Assembly: GCA_019509985.1 (NCBI GenBank)
Contig: JAEKLF010000047.1
Coordinates: forward strand, 1-62,389
DNA: 62,389 bases
From: Burkholderiales bacterium
GTDB lineage: Bacteria; Pseudomonadota; Gammaproteobacteria; Burkholderiales; Burkholderiaceae_C
Reading direction: 5' to 3'
The position numbers and the translations under genes were made by a program. Of the stretch, positions 34,914 through 41,960 are shown piece by piece (position 1 is the first letter of the stretch; each line of letters starts with the position of its first letter). Below the pieces are notes generated by a model that was not told where the DNA came from, searched no databases, and saw nothing but the letters and a program-made list of their open reading frames with translations.

Positions 34914-35777
34914 ATGCCAGTCGCCATCCAAGGCTTCCACGATCCCGCCACCGGCACGGTCAGCTATGTCGTGCACGACCCGGCCACCCGCCAGGCTGCC
35001 GTCATCGACCCGGTGCTGGATTTCGAGGCGGCCTCGGGGCACACATCCACCCGCTCCGCCGACGCGCTGCTCGCCCATCTGCGCGAACATGGGCTGCGGC
35101 TGCAATGGATCCTGGAAACGCATGCCCATGCCGATCACCTGTCTGCGGCCCGCCACCTGCAGCGGCAGGCCGGCGGACTGATCGCCATCGGCGAGCACAT
35201 CCGCGAGGTGCAGGCGACCTTCGGCCGGCTCTACAACCAACCCGTCGCCGACGACGGCTTCGACCGCTTGTTGCGCGACGGTGAGCGCCTGCCATTGGGC
35301 GACGTGGAGGTCGAAGCGCTGCTCGTGACCGGCCACACGCCGGCCGACCTGGCCTATGCGATCGAGGACGCCGTCTTTGTCGGCGACACCCTCTTCATGC
35401 CCGACCTGGGCAGCGCCCGCGCCGACTTCCCTGGCGGCGACGCGGGCCAGTTGTACCGCTCCATGCGGCGCCTGCTGGCGCTGCCGCCGGAGACGCGGTT
35501 GTTCGTCTGCCACGACTACCCGCAAGGGCGCGAGGCGCACTGGCAGACGACCGTCGCTCAGCAGCGCGCCGCCAACATCCATGTGCGCGACGGCGTCAGC
35601 GAGGCTCAGTTCGTCGCGATGCGCCAGGCCCGCGACAAGACGCTGGGCGTGCCCGCACTGATGTTGCCGGCGCTACAGGTCAACATCCGCGCCGGCCAGC
35701 TGCCGCCGGCCGAGGCCAATGGCGTGGCCTATCTGCGCATCCCGATCAACGCGCTGCCGCCCTCGCCCGGCCCATGA
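34914..35777 (+). CDS. Blh/ETHE1-like persulfide dioxygenase (metallo-beta-lactamase fold)
   Basis: 287 residues. Metal motif THAHADHL with H70, H72, D74 and H75, then H141 (VTGHTPADLAY), D158 (VGDTLF) and H200 (FVCHDYP) complete the site. GSARADFPGGDAGQLYRSM is the ETHE1/Blh signature. ETHE1-type enzymes oxidise glutathione persulfide to sulfite and GSH; Blh in Xylella and Agrobacterium is part of the BigR sulfide detoxification operon. Divergent from bigR across a shared operator, so induction by reactive sulfur is expected. The 3' end overlaps the DMT exporter by 32 bp. Confidence 0.9.
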   Translation: MPVAIQGFHDPATGTVSYVVHDPATRQAAVIDPVLDFEAASGHTSTRSADALLAHLREHGLRLQWILETHAHADHLSAARHLQRQAGGLIAIGEHIREVQATFGRLYNQPVADDGFDRLLRDGERLPLGDVEVEALLVTGHTPADLAYAIEDAVFVGDTLFMPDLGSARADFPGGDAGQLYRSMRRLLALPPETRLFVCHDYPQGREAHWQTTVAQQRAANIHVRDGVSEAQFVAMRQARDKTLGVPALMLPALQVNIRAGQLPPAEANGVAYLRIPINALPPSPGP

Positions 35778-36654
35778 GCAGCAGCACGACGCCGATGAGG
35801 ACAATGCCCGCAGCTGCCCACTCGTGGCTGCTGATCTGCTCGCCGGCCAGCGTCACGCCCAGCAGCATCGCGATGACCGGGTTGACGAAGGAATAGCTCG
35901 ACGCCAGCCCGGCCGACGCCTCGGCCAGCAGCACCATGTAGGCATTGAAGGCCACCAGCGAGCCGAACACGACGAGGTAGACCCAGGCCCACAGTGCCTG
36001 CGGCTCGACGTGGGTCGGCAGCGCCTCGCCCGTGGCCAGGCTCAGGCCCATCAGCAGCGCGCCACCGGTGAGCATCTCGCTGGCAAAGCCCATGGGGCCC
36101 GGCGCCAGCGGCAGGCGACGCTGCGACAGCACACTGCCCACGGCCCAGCTCGCGCAGGCCACGCTGATCGCGACCAGACCCGTGGGCGACGCGCCGAAGC
36201 CCTGGCCCTGTGTCAGCAGCAGCACACCGACGAGGCCGAAGGCAATGCCCAGGGACTCCAGCCGCGTCGGCTTCTCGCCCCACAGCAGATTGAGGCCGGC
36301 AATCATCAACGGCATCACCGCGATGAAGGCGACGACGAGGCCCGAGCCCACGGTCTGCTCGGCCGTTGCCGTGCCGCCCATGCCGCCGCCCAGCATCAGC
36401 CCGCCGATGACGACGGCGTGCAGCCATTGCCGCCGGCTGGGCCAGGGCGCGCCGCGCCAGCGCATCCAGCCGGCCAGCAGTACGCCGGCGACGAGGAAGC
36501 GGCTGCCCATCTGGAAGAAGGGCGGCAGGCTGACCAGCGCCAGCTTGATTGCGAAATAGGTCGAGCCCCAGACCAGCCAGGTGGCGGCCAGGCAGAGCAG
36601 CAGTTTCGGGCTCAGGCCCGGGGAGGTCTTGAGCGGCAGGGTGGTGGAGTTCAT
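35746..36654 (-). CDS. EamA/DMT-family exporter (YedA-like)
   Basis: 302 residues with ten transmembrane helices in two EamA repeats of five. KLLLCLAATWLVWGSTYFAI opens repeat one (WGSTY/F is the usual first-helix motif) and SVACASWAVGSVLSQR opens repeat two. SYSFVNPVIAMLLGVTLAGE is the second-repeat end motif. YedA-type members export amino acids or metabolites. It is divergent from an Lrp regulator, which often controls such exporters. Its 3' end overlaps that of the persulfide dioxygenase gene. Confidence 0.9.
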   Translation of the reverse strand: MNSTTLPLKTSPGLSPKLLLCLAATWLVWGSTYFAIKLALVSLPPFFQMGSRFLVAGVLLAGWMRWRGAPWPSRRQWLHAVVIGGLMLGGGMGGTATAEQTVGSGLVVAFIAVMPLMIAGLNLLWGEKPTRLESLGIAFGLVGVLLLTQGQGFGASPTGLVAISVACASWAVGSVLSQRRLPLAPGPMGFASEMLTGGALLMGLSLATGEALPTHVEPQALWAWVYLVVFGSLVAFNAYMVLLAEASAGLASSYSFVNPVIAMLLGVTLAGEQISSHEWAAAGIVLIGVVLLLMGRARAAAR

Positions 36655-36705
36655 GGGCCGGTATCGTAGAAATTTCGGCCCGTGCGCAACATGGGCTCTT
36701 GAAGG

Positions 36706-36733
36706 TTGACGCAGCGCCTGACCTTAATATCAA
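36706..36733 (+). promoter_or_regulatory. Possible sigma70 promoter for lrp
   Basis: TTGACG (36706-36711) and TATCAA (36728-36733) are spaced by 16 bp, 30 bp upstream of the lrp ATG at 36764. The -35 matches five of six consensus bases, the -10 only partly. A good AGGGA ribosome-binding site lies just before the ATG. The same 109-bp gap must hold the divergent exporter promoter. Confidence 0.35.
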
Positions 36734-36763
36734 AGAACCTTTCAGCACTTTGCAGGGACTTTC

Positions 36764-37282
36764 ATGGCCATCGAGCTCGATCAGCACGACCATCGCATCC
36801 TGGCCGAGTTGCAGGCCGACGCCCGCCTGACGATGGCCGAGCTGGGCCGGCGCGTGCACCTGAGCCAGCCCGCCGTGACCGAGCGGGTGCGCAAGCTGGA
36901 GGATGGCGGCGTCATCCGCGGCTACCGGGCCATCGTCGACGGCGGCAAGCTGGGCTATGCCATCCGGGCCGTCATCCGCATCGAGGCCATGGATGAGTCG
37001 CTGATGCTGCGAGCCCTCGAGTCCAGCCCCGAGGTGCTGACCGCCTACGACGTGACCGGCGAGGACAGCTGGGTGCTGGAGATCGCCGTGCGCGATGTCG
37101 TGCACCTGAAGGCCGTGCTGCAGCGCTTCTGCCAGCAGACGCCCACGTCCACCGCCATCATCCTGCGCGCGCTGCGCGAGCACGCACCGCTGAAGCCGCT
37201 GCCCACCGCCGAACCCGAGCTGGCAGCGGTGGCGGCGCCGGCCAGGAAAAAGCCCCGCCAGGGCGGGGCTTCAGGAGCTTGA
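36764..37282 (+). CDS. Lrp/AsnC-family regulator
   Basis: 172 residues. The HTH occupies 1-60 (DQHDHRILAELQADARLTMA, ELGRRVHLSQPAVTERVRKL), followed by the RAM/AsnC effector domain (GYRAIVDGGKLGYAIRAVIR ... AYDVTGEDSWVLEIAVRD). The C-terminal 20 residues are Pro/Ala rich and then basic (APARKKPRQGGASGA); this last part is encoded by the stem of a terminator for the opposing gene. Divergent from a DMT exporter, which is its likely target and would be induced by an amino acid. Confidence 0.9.
   Translation: MAIELDQHDHRILAELQADARLTMAELGRRVHLSQPAVTERVRKLEDGGVIRGYRAIVDGGKLGYAIRAVIRIEAMDESLMLRALESSPEVLTAYDVTGEDSWVLEIAVRDVVHLKAVLQRFCQQTPTSTAIILRALREHAPLKPLPTAEPELAAVAAPARKKPRQGGASGA
37247..37271 (-). 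terminator. Intrinsic terminator of tolC-type gene, inside lrp 3' end
   Basis: AAGCCCCGCC (37250-37259) and GGCGGGGCTT (37262-37271) form a 10-bp GC-rich stem with a minimal loop. Reading on the minus strand the stem is followed by a run of U (GGGGCTTTTTCC). It therefore ends transcripts coming from the outer-membrane factor gene at 37299-38654, yet lies within the last codons of the convergent lrp gene. Confidence 0.75.
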
Positions 37283-37298
37283 TCGGCGGCCGCCGGGC

Positions 37299-38654
37299 TT
37301 ACTTGACCAGCAGCGCATTGACCGCATTGACGTCCTCGGGGTGCAGCTGGCCCGAGGCCTGGCGCAGCTTGAGGCTGTTGACGACGACGTCGTAGCGCGC
37401 CTTGGCCAGGTCACGCTGGGTCGTGTAGAGCTGGGTCTGCGCGTTCAGCACGTCCAGGTTCACGCGCACGCCGACCTTGTAGCCGAGCTGCGTGGCTTCC
37501 AGCGCCAGCTTGGTGGATGACTCGGCCGCCTCGAAGGCGCTGACCTGGGCCTTGAGCGACTGCACGCCGAAGAAGGCGCGGCGCGTGGCCTCGGAGACGC
37601 TGCGGCGCGCGAAGTCCAGGTCGTTGCGGGCCTTCTCTTCCAACACCAGCGTTTCCTTGATGCGGTTCTGCGTCAGGCCGCCGGTGTAAAGCGGATAGGT
37701 CAGCGTCAGGCCGATGCTGGCCGTCTTGCTGGTGCCAACGCCCGAGGCCGTCGCGGCGGCGCCGTTCAGGCTGTTGTGCAGGTTCTGGCCGCCCAGCGTG
37801 GCGTTGGCATCCAGCGTGGGTTTCTCGCCGGCGCGGGCGATCTGCGTGTCCAGCTGCGCCACTTCCAGGCCCAGGCGGGCCTTGCGGATGGCGGGATGCT
37901 GGTCGTCGCCGGTGGCGACCCAGGTGTCGACGTTGTCGCTGGGCAGGGCCGGCAGTGCCACCGGCACGGCCAGGCCCTTGGGCTCGACGCCGACGCGGCC
38001 GACGAACTGATCCAGCGTCACACGCTTGACGCGAAGGTCGTTGTCCGCGGCCAGTTCCTGGGCCACGGCCAGGTCGTAGCGGGCCTGGGCTTCACGCGTG
38101 TCGGTGATGGTGGCGGTGCCGACCTCGAAATTGCGCTTGGCCGACGCGAGCTGCTCGGCGATGGCCGCCTTGTTGGCCTGCGAGGTGGTCAGCGCATCCT
38201 TGGCGGCCAGCACGTCGAAGTAAGCCGTGGCCAGCCGCACGATGAGATCCTGCTCCGAGGCATCCAGGTCGGCCTGCGCGGCGGCGTAGCCACGGCGGGC
38301 CTTGTCGATGGTGGGGATGTTGGCGGCGTTGTAGACCGAATACTTGCCCTGCAGACCGGCCGTCAGCGTCGTGCTGTTGATGCCCGGCGAGCCCGAGCCG
38401 CCCGGCGGCTCGGTGCGCGCCTGCGTGCCCGAGGCCGACAGGCCCAGTGACGGGCGGATCAGCGCCTCGGCCTGTGCCGCGCGGGCGGCGGCGGCATCGG
38501 CGCTGGCCTTGGTCGCCAGATAGGTCGCGTCATAGCCCCGTGCGGCGTCGTAGAGCTCTTGCAGGCTCTGGGCCTGGGCCGCGCCAGCGAGCAGGAGGCT
38601 GACGGCAAGGGCCAGCGGTTGCAGGATCAGGCGTTGGGCTGGGACGAAGGGCAT
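37299..38654 (-). CDS. TolC-family outer-membrane factor
   Basis: 451 residues from the ATG at 38654, with signal peptide PLALAVSLLLAGAAQA. TolC architecture: LQELYDAARGYDATYLATKA at the start, two repeats of long coiled-coil helices, and DVLNAQTQLYTTQRDLAKARYDVVVNSLKL near the end, a strong TolC signature. It forms the outer-membrane duct for type I secretion or RND/MFS efflux. No membrane-fusion or pump gene is adjacent, so it is probably a shared TolC. A Pcm-like gene and a TetR repressor with a clear operator lie upstream in the same direction. Confidence 0.92.
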   Translation of the reverse strand: MPFVPAQRLILQPLALAVSLLLAGAAQAQSLQELYDAARGYDATYLATKASADAAAARAAQAEALIRPSLGLSASGTQARTEPPGGSGSPGINSTTLTAGLQGKYSVYNAANIPTIDKARRGYAAAQADLDASEQDLIVRLATAYFDVLAAKDALTTSQANKAAIAEQLASAKRNFEVGTATITDTREAQARYDLAVAQELAADNDLRVKRVTLDQFVGRVGVEPKGLAVPVALPALPSDNVDTWVATGDDQHPAIRKARLGLEVAQLDTQIARAGEKPTLDANATLGGQNLHNSLNGAAATASGVGTSKTASIGLTLTYPLYTGGLTQNRIKETLVLEEKARNDLDFARRSVSEATRRAFFGVQSLKAQVSAFEAAESSTKLALEATQLGYKVGVRVNLDVLNAQTQLYTTQRDLAKARYDVVVNSLKLRQASGQLHPEDVNAVNALLVK

Positions 38655-38802
38655 GGGATTCCTTGGCTGGAACAGTGAATTTAAGCAGCGGCCGGGGTTA
38701 TAGACGCAAAGCCCGCCGATGACTGAAGCCATGCGACGACCTGCGCCCGCAAGGGCAGCAATCGGCGTTTTGCGGCGATGGGCTGCATGCGCTGCGCCAG
38801 CT

Positions 38803-39456
38803 TCAGAAGCTGAAGGCCGGGGCTTCGGCAAAGCCCGGCAGGCGGCCGGCGACAGTGTCGAACAACTCGACGGAGCGGAAATCAGCCTCACCGGTGCGAG
38901 TGACCAGCACGGCGCGCATGACCGGCTCGCCGCCGACGATGGCCGCCAGACGCCCCCCGACCTTGAGCTGGTTCAGCAGCACCTGCGGCACCTCGGCCAC
39001 GGAGCCCGACAGCAGGATGACGTCGAAGGGTTCCTCGGCCGCGAGGCCGGTGGCGCCGTCCTGGTTCAGCACCGTCACGTTGAGCACGCCGGCGCGCCTG
39101 AGGTTGGCTGCGGCCTGGGCGGCCAGGCCGGCATCGGCCTCCAGCGCGATGACGCGCTGGGCCTTGTGGCCGAGCAGGGCCGCGAGGTGACCCGTCGCGC
39201 TTCCAATCTCCAGCACCTTCTCGTGGCGCTGCACCTTGAGCTCCTGCAGCAGCCGGGCCTCGACCTTGGGCGCCAGCATCTTGCGCGTGGCGGTCAGCGG
39301 CAGCTCGACATCGACGAAAGCCTGGGCGCGATGAGCCTCGGGCACGAAGTCCTCGCGGTGCACGACGTGCAGCAGCTCCAGCACGCTGGGATCGAGCACG
39401 TCCCAGGGGCGGATCTGCTGCTCGATCATGTTGAAGCGGGCTTGTTCGAGGTTCAT
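38803..39456 (-). CDS. Protein-L-isoaspartate O-methyltransferase-like protein
   Basis: 217 residues. MIEQQIRPWDVLDPSVLELL and REDFVPEAHRAQAFVDVELPL match the N-terminal Pcm/PIMT layout, and VLEIGSATGHLAALLG (81-96) is SAM motif I. Canonical PIMT has a GxGSGY loop, here GSATGH, and the substrate TISxP motif is replaced by PLTATRKMLAPKVE, so this belongs to a divergent branch often found upstream of tolC in betaproteobacteria. Repair of isoaspartyl residues is therefore plausible but not certain. A TAGAAT box at 39499-39504 (minus) is a possible -10 for this gene. Confidence 0.85.
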   Translation of the reverse strand: MNLEQARFNMIEQQIRPWDVLDPSVLELLHVVHREDFVPEAHRAQAFVDVELPLTATRKMLAPKVEARLLQELKVQRHEKVLEIGSATGHLAALLGHKAQRVIALEADAGLAAQAAANLRRAGVLNVTVLNQDGATGLAAEEPFDVILLSGSVAEVPQVLLNQLKVGGRLAAIVGGEPVMRAVLVTRTGEADFRSVELFDTVAGRLPGFAEAPAFSF

Positions 39457-39534
39457 CTTGTTCTCCGGGACGCGGGGCGGCTGACTGAAAAAAGCAAAAT
39501 TCTAGAGGTCAGAAGCTGCGGCGGTTCACGGCTT

Positions 39535-40170
39535 CTATGCCGGCTTGGCCAGCAGGCCGTGCAGTAGCAGCGACATCTGGGCGTTCAGCAACTCCTCCGG
39601 GCTCATCGCCTGCTGGCAGATGTCATGCTCGCCGAAGGAGTGCTCGTGCAGCAGCATGTGCAGCATGGGTGCGATCAACAGGTGCACGGTGGCCTCGATG
39701 GGCACGGGGCGGAACTCGCCCGCCTGGATGCCGCGCTGGATGAGGCCGCCGATCAGGTTCTGCGACGGCGTGATGACCTCGTCCACGTAGAACTGCGCCA
39801 GCTCGGGAAAGTTGCGCGCCTCGATCATCATGATCTTGCAGACGACGCCCGCGTTGCCGTGGCCGACCTTGGCCCACCAGGCCTGCATCATCTGGCTCAG
39901 CAGCTCGGCAATGGAACCTTCGTACTGCGCCGCCAGAGCGACCGACTCGGCGATGTGCACGGACAGGTTCTCGCGCACCATGGCCTTGAACAGCTCGTCC
40001 TTGCTCGGGTAATAGCGGTACAGCGTGCCCTTGGCGACGCCGGCGCGCGTGGCCACTTCCTCGCTGCGCGTGGCGGCGAAGCCCTTCTCGACGAAAAGCG
40101 CCAGGGCCGCCTCCAGCAGTTCCTGCGGGCGGGCATCCTTGCGGCGTTGACGGGGGGTGGCGGTGGCCAA
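39535..40170 (-). CDS. TetR/AcrR-family repressor
   Basis: 211 residues beginning with a TTG codon at 40170; no ATG or GTG lies in the first 40 codons and the HTH starts at about residue 17, so a rare start is likely. HTH: LLEAALALFVEKGFAATRSE, VATRAGVAKGTLYRYYPSKD. The C-terminal domain has ARNFPELAQFYVDEVITPSQ, as in regulators of efflux genes. It precedes the Pcm-like and tolC genes on the same strand. A palindrome at 40180-40201 directly upstream is a good autoregulatory operator. Confidence 0.85.
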   Translation of the reverse strand: MATATPRQRRKDARPQELLEAALALFVEKGFAATRSEEVATRAGVAKGTLYRYYPSKDELFKAMVRENLSVHIAESVALAAQYEGSIAELLSQMMQAWWAKVGHGNAGVVCKIMMIEARNFPELAQFYVDEVITPSQNLIGGLIQRGIQAGEFRPVPIEATVHLLIAPMLHMLLHEHSFGEHDICQQAMSPEELLNAQMSLLLHGLLAKPA

Positions 40171-40179
40171 GTTGCACAG

Positions 40180-40201
40180 TTAATGACCGAAGGGTCAGTA
40201 A
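40180..40201. promoter_or_regulatory. TetR-type operator palindrome
   Basis: TTAATGACC-GAAG-GGTCAGTAA: two 9-bp arms with one mismatch and a 4-nt centre. It begins 10 bp upstream of the TTG start of the TetR gene and 95 bp before uppP. The TGACC...GGTCA core and 22-bp length are typical of AcrR/TetR-family sites. Binding by the adjacent repressor is inferred. Confidence 0.6.
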
Positions 40202-40296
40202 TGTAGCCGCCCGCGCCAGCCGACGGCAAGCCGCGATCACACCCGGTAGCTACACTGCGCCGCCTTTTTTGTTGTTGTTCGCTCCGGAGCCGTTAC

Positions 40297-41121
40297 GTGG
40301 ATGTCATCCTGCTGATCAAAGCCGCCATCATGGGCATCGTCGAGGGGCTTACCGAGTTCCTGCCGATCTCGTCGACCGGCCACCTCATCCTGACCGGCAG
40401 CCTGCTGGGCATGACCGACGCCAAGTCCAAGGTCTTCGACATCGCCATCCAGAGCGGCGCCATCCTGGCCGTCTTCATCGTCTACTGGGCACGCATCCGC
40501 GAAGCGCTGGCCGGCCTGGGCAACAGCCCCAAGCAGCGCCGCTTCGTCGCCAACGTCATCATCGGCTTCCTGCCGGCGGCGCTCGTCGGCCTGACGGTCT
40601 ACAAGGCCATCAAGGCCCATCTGTTCAACGCGCCGGTCGTGGCCGGCGCCTTCATCGTCGGCGCGCTGATCATCCTGTGGGTGGAGAAGCGCGCCCAGCC
40701 CAAGGTGCGCATCCAGAGCGTGGACGACATGAGCGCGCTGGACGCCCTCAAGGTCGGCCTCGTGCAATGCCTGGGCATGATTCCCGGCACCAGCCGCTCC
40801 GGCGCCACCATCATCGGCGGCATGCTCCTGGGCCTGTCGCGCAAGGCAGCGACGGACTTCTCCTTCTTCCTCGCCATCCCGACGCTGATCTCGGCCGGCG
40901 GCTACAGCCTGTGGAAGGAACGCCATGCACTGTCCATGGCGGACGCGCCGATGTTCGCCGTCGGCTTCATCGTCAGCTTCCTGGCCGCCTGGGCCTGCGT
41001 GCGCTGGCTGCTGCGCTATGTGTCCAGCCACAACTTCGTGCCCTTCGCCTGGTATCGCATTGCCTTCGGCATCGTGGTGCTGCTGACCTGGTACACCGGC
41101 ACCGTGGTCTGGGCGGATTGA
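40297..41121 (+). CDS. uppP: Undecaprenyl-diphosphatase (UppP/BacA)
   Basis: 274 residues from a GTG with GGAG upstream. Eight hydrophobic segments. Catalytic motifs are intact: [15 protein letters not shown] (E17, E20, H29) and PGTSRSGAT (163-171). The enzyme removes a phosphate from undecaprenyl pyrophosphate so the lipid carrier can be reused for peptidoglycan and O-antigen export; its level affects bacitracin resistance. First gene of a plus-strand series with map, glnD and mnmH. Confidence 0.95.
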   Translation: MDVILLIKAAIMGIVEGLTEFLPISSTGHLILTGSLLGMTDAKSKVFDIAIQSGAILAVFIVYWARIREALAGLGNSPKQRRFVANVIIGFLPAALVGLTVYKAIKAHLFNAPVVAGAFIVGALIILWVEKRAQPKVRIQSVDDMSALDALKVGLVQCLGMIPGTSRSGATIIGGMLLGLSRKAATDFSFFLAIPTLISAGGYSLWKERHALSMADAPMFAVGFIVSFLAAWACVRWLLRYVSSHNFVPFAWYRIAFGIVVLLTWYTGTVVWAD

Positions 41122-41131
41122 TAATTCGCAG

Positions 41132-41956
41132 ATGGCCATCACGATCAAGACCGCTGCCGATGTCGAGGGCATGCGCATCGCCGGGCGCCTGGCGTCCGAA
41201 GTTCTGGACATGCTCACGCCCCACGTCAAGCCGGGCGTCACGACCAACGAGCTGGACAAGCTGGCGCACGACTACATCGTCGACGTGCAGCAGGGCATCC
41301 CGGCGCCGTTGAACTACTGCCCGCCCGGCTACATTCCCTACCCCAAGTCGATCTGCACGTCGGTCAACCAGCAGGTCTGCCACGGCATCCCGAACGACAA
41401 GGCGCTGAAGAACGGCGACATCGTCAACATCGACGTCACCGTCATCAAGGACGGCTGGCACGGCGACACCAGCCGCATGTTCGTCGTCGGCGAGGGCTCC
41501 ATCGCCGCCAGGCGGCTGTGCGCCTTCACCTACGAGGCCATGTGGAAAGGCATCGCCAAGGTCCGCCCCGGCGCACGCCTGGGCGACATCGGCCACGCCA
41601 TCCAGACCTTTGCCGAGAACGCGGGCTTTTCCATCGTGCGCGAGTTCTGCGGCCACGGCATCGGCCGTGTCTTCCACGAGGAACCGCAGGTGCTGCACTA
41701 CGGCCGCCCCGGCACGCTGGACGAACTGGTGCCCGGCATGATGTTCACCATCGAGCCTATGATCAACGCCGGCCGCCGCGAGATCCGAGAGATGGGCGAT
41801 GGCTGGACCATCGTCACCAAGGACCGGTCGCTGTCGGCGCAATGGGAGCACACCATCCTCGTCACCGACACCGGCTACGAGCTGATGACGCTGTCTGCCG
41901 GCAGCCCGCCGCCCCCCCCATTCATCACCCTGCAGGCTGCCACTGCTGCAGCCTGA
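41132..41956 (+). CDS. map: Methionine aminopeptidase type I
   Basis: 274 residues. The five metal ligands are present: D101, D112, H175, E208 and E239, with H84 as the substrate-binding histidine (NQQVCHGIP). It removes the initiator Met from nascent proteins. The last 20 residues (SAGSPPPPPFITLQ) extend beyond the usual end and are proline rich. In most proteobacteria map is divergent from rpsB; here it lies between uppP and glnD, the latter 4 bp downstream. Confidence 0.96.
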   Translation: MAITIKTAADVEGMRIAGRLASEVLDMLTPHVKPGVTTNELDKLAHDYIVDVQQGIPAPLNYCPPGYIPYPKSICTSVNQQVCHGIPNDKALKNGDIVNIDVTVIKDGWHGDTSRMFVVGEGSIAARRLCAFTYEAMWKGIAKVRPGARLGDIGHAIQTFAENAGFSIVREFCGHGIGRVFHEEPQVLHYGRPGTLDELVPGMMFTIEPMINAGRREIREMGDGWTIVTKDRSLSAQWEHTILVTDTGYELMTLSAGSPPPPPFITLQAATAAA

Positions 41957-41960
41957 CGCC

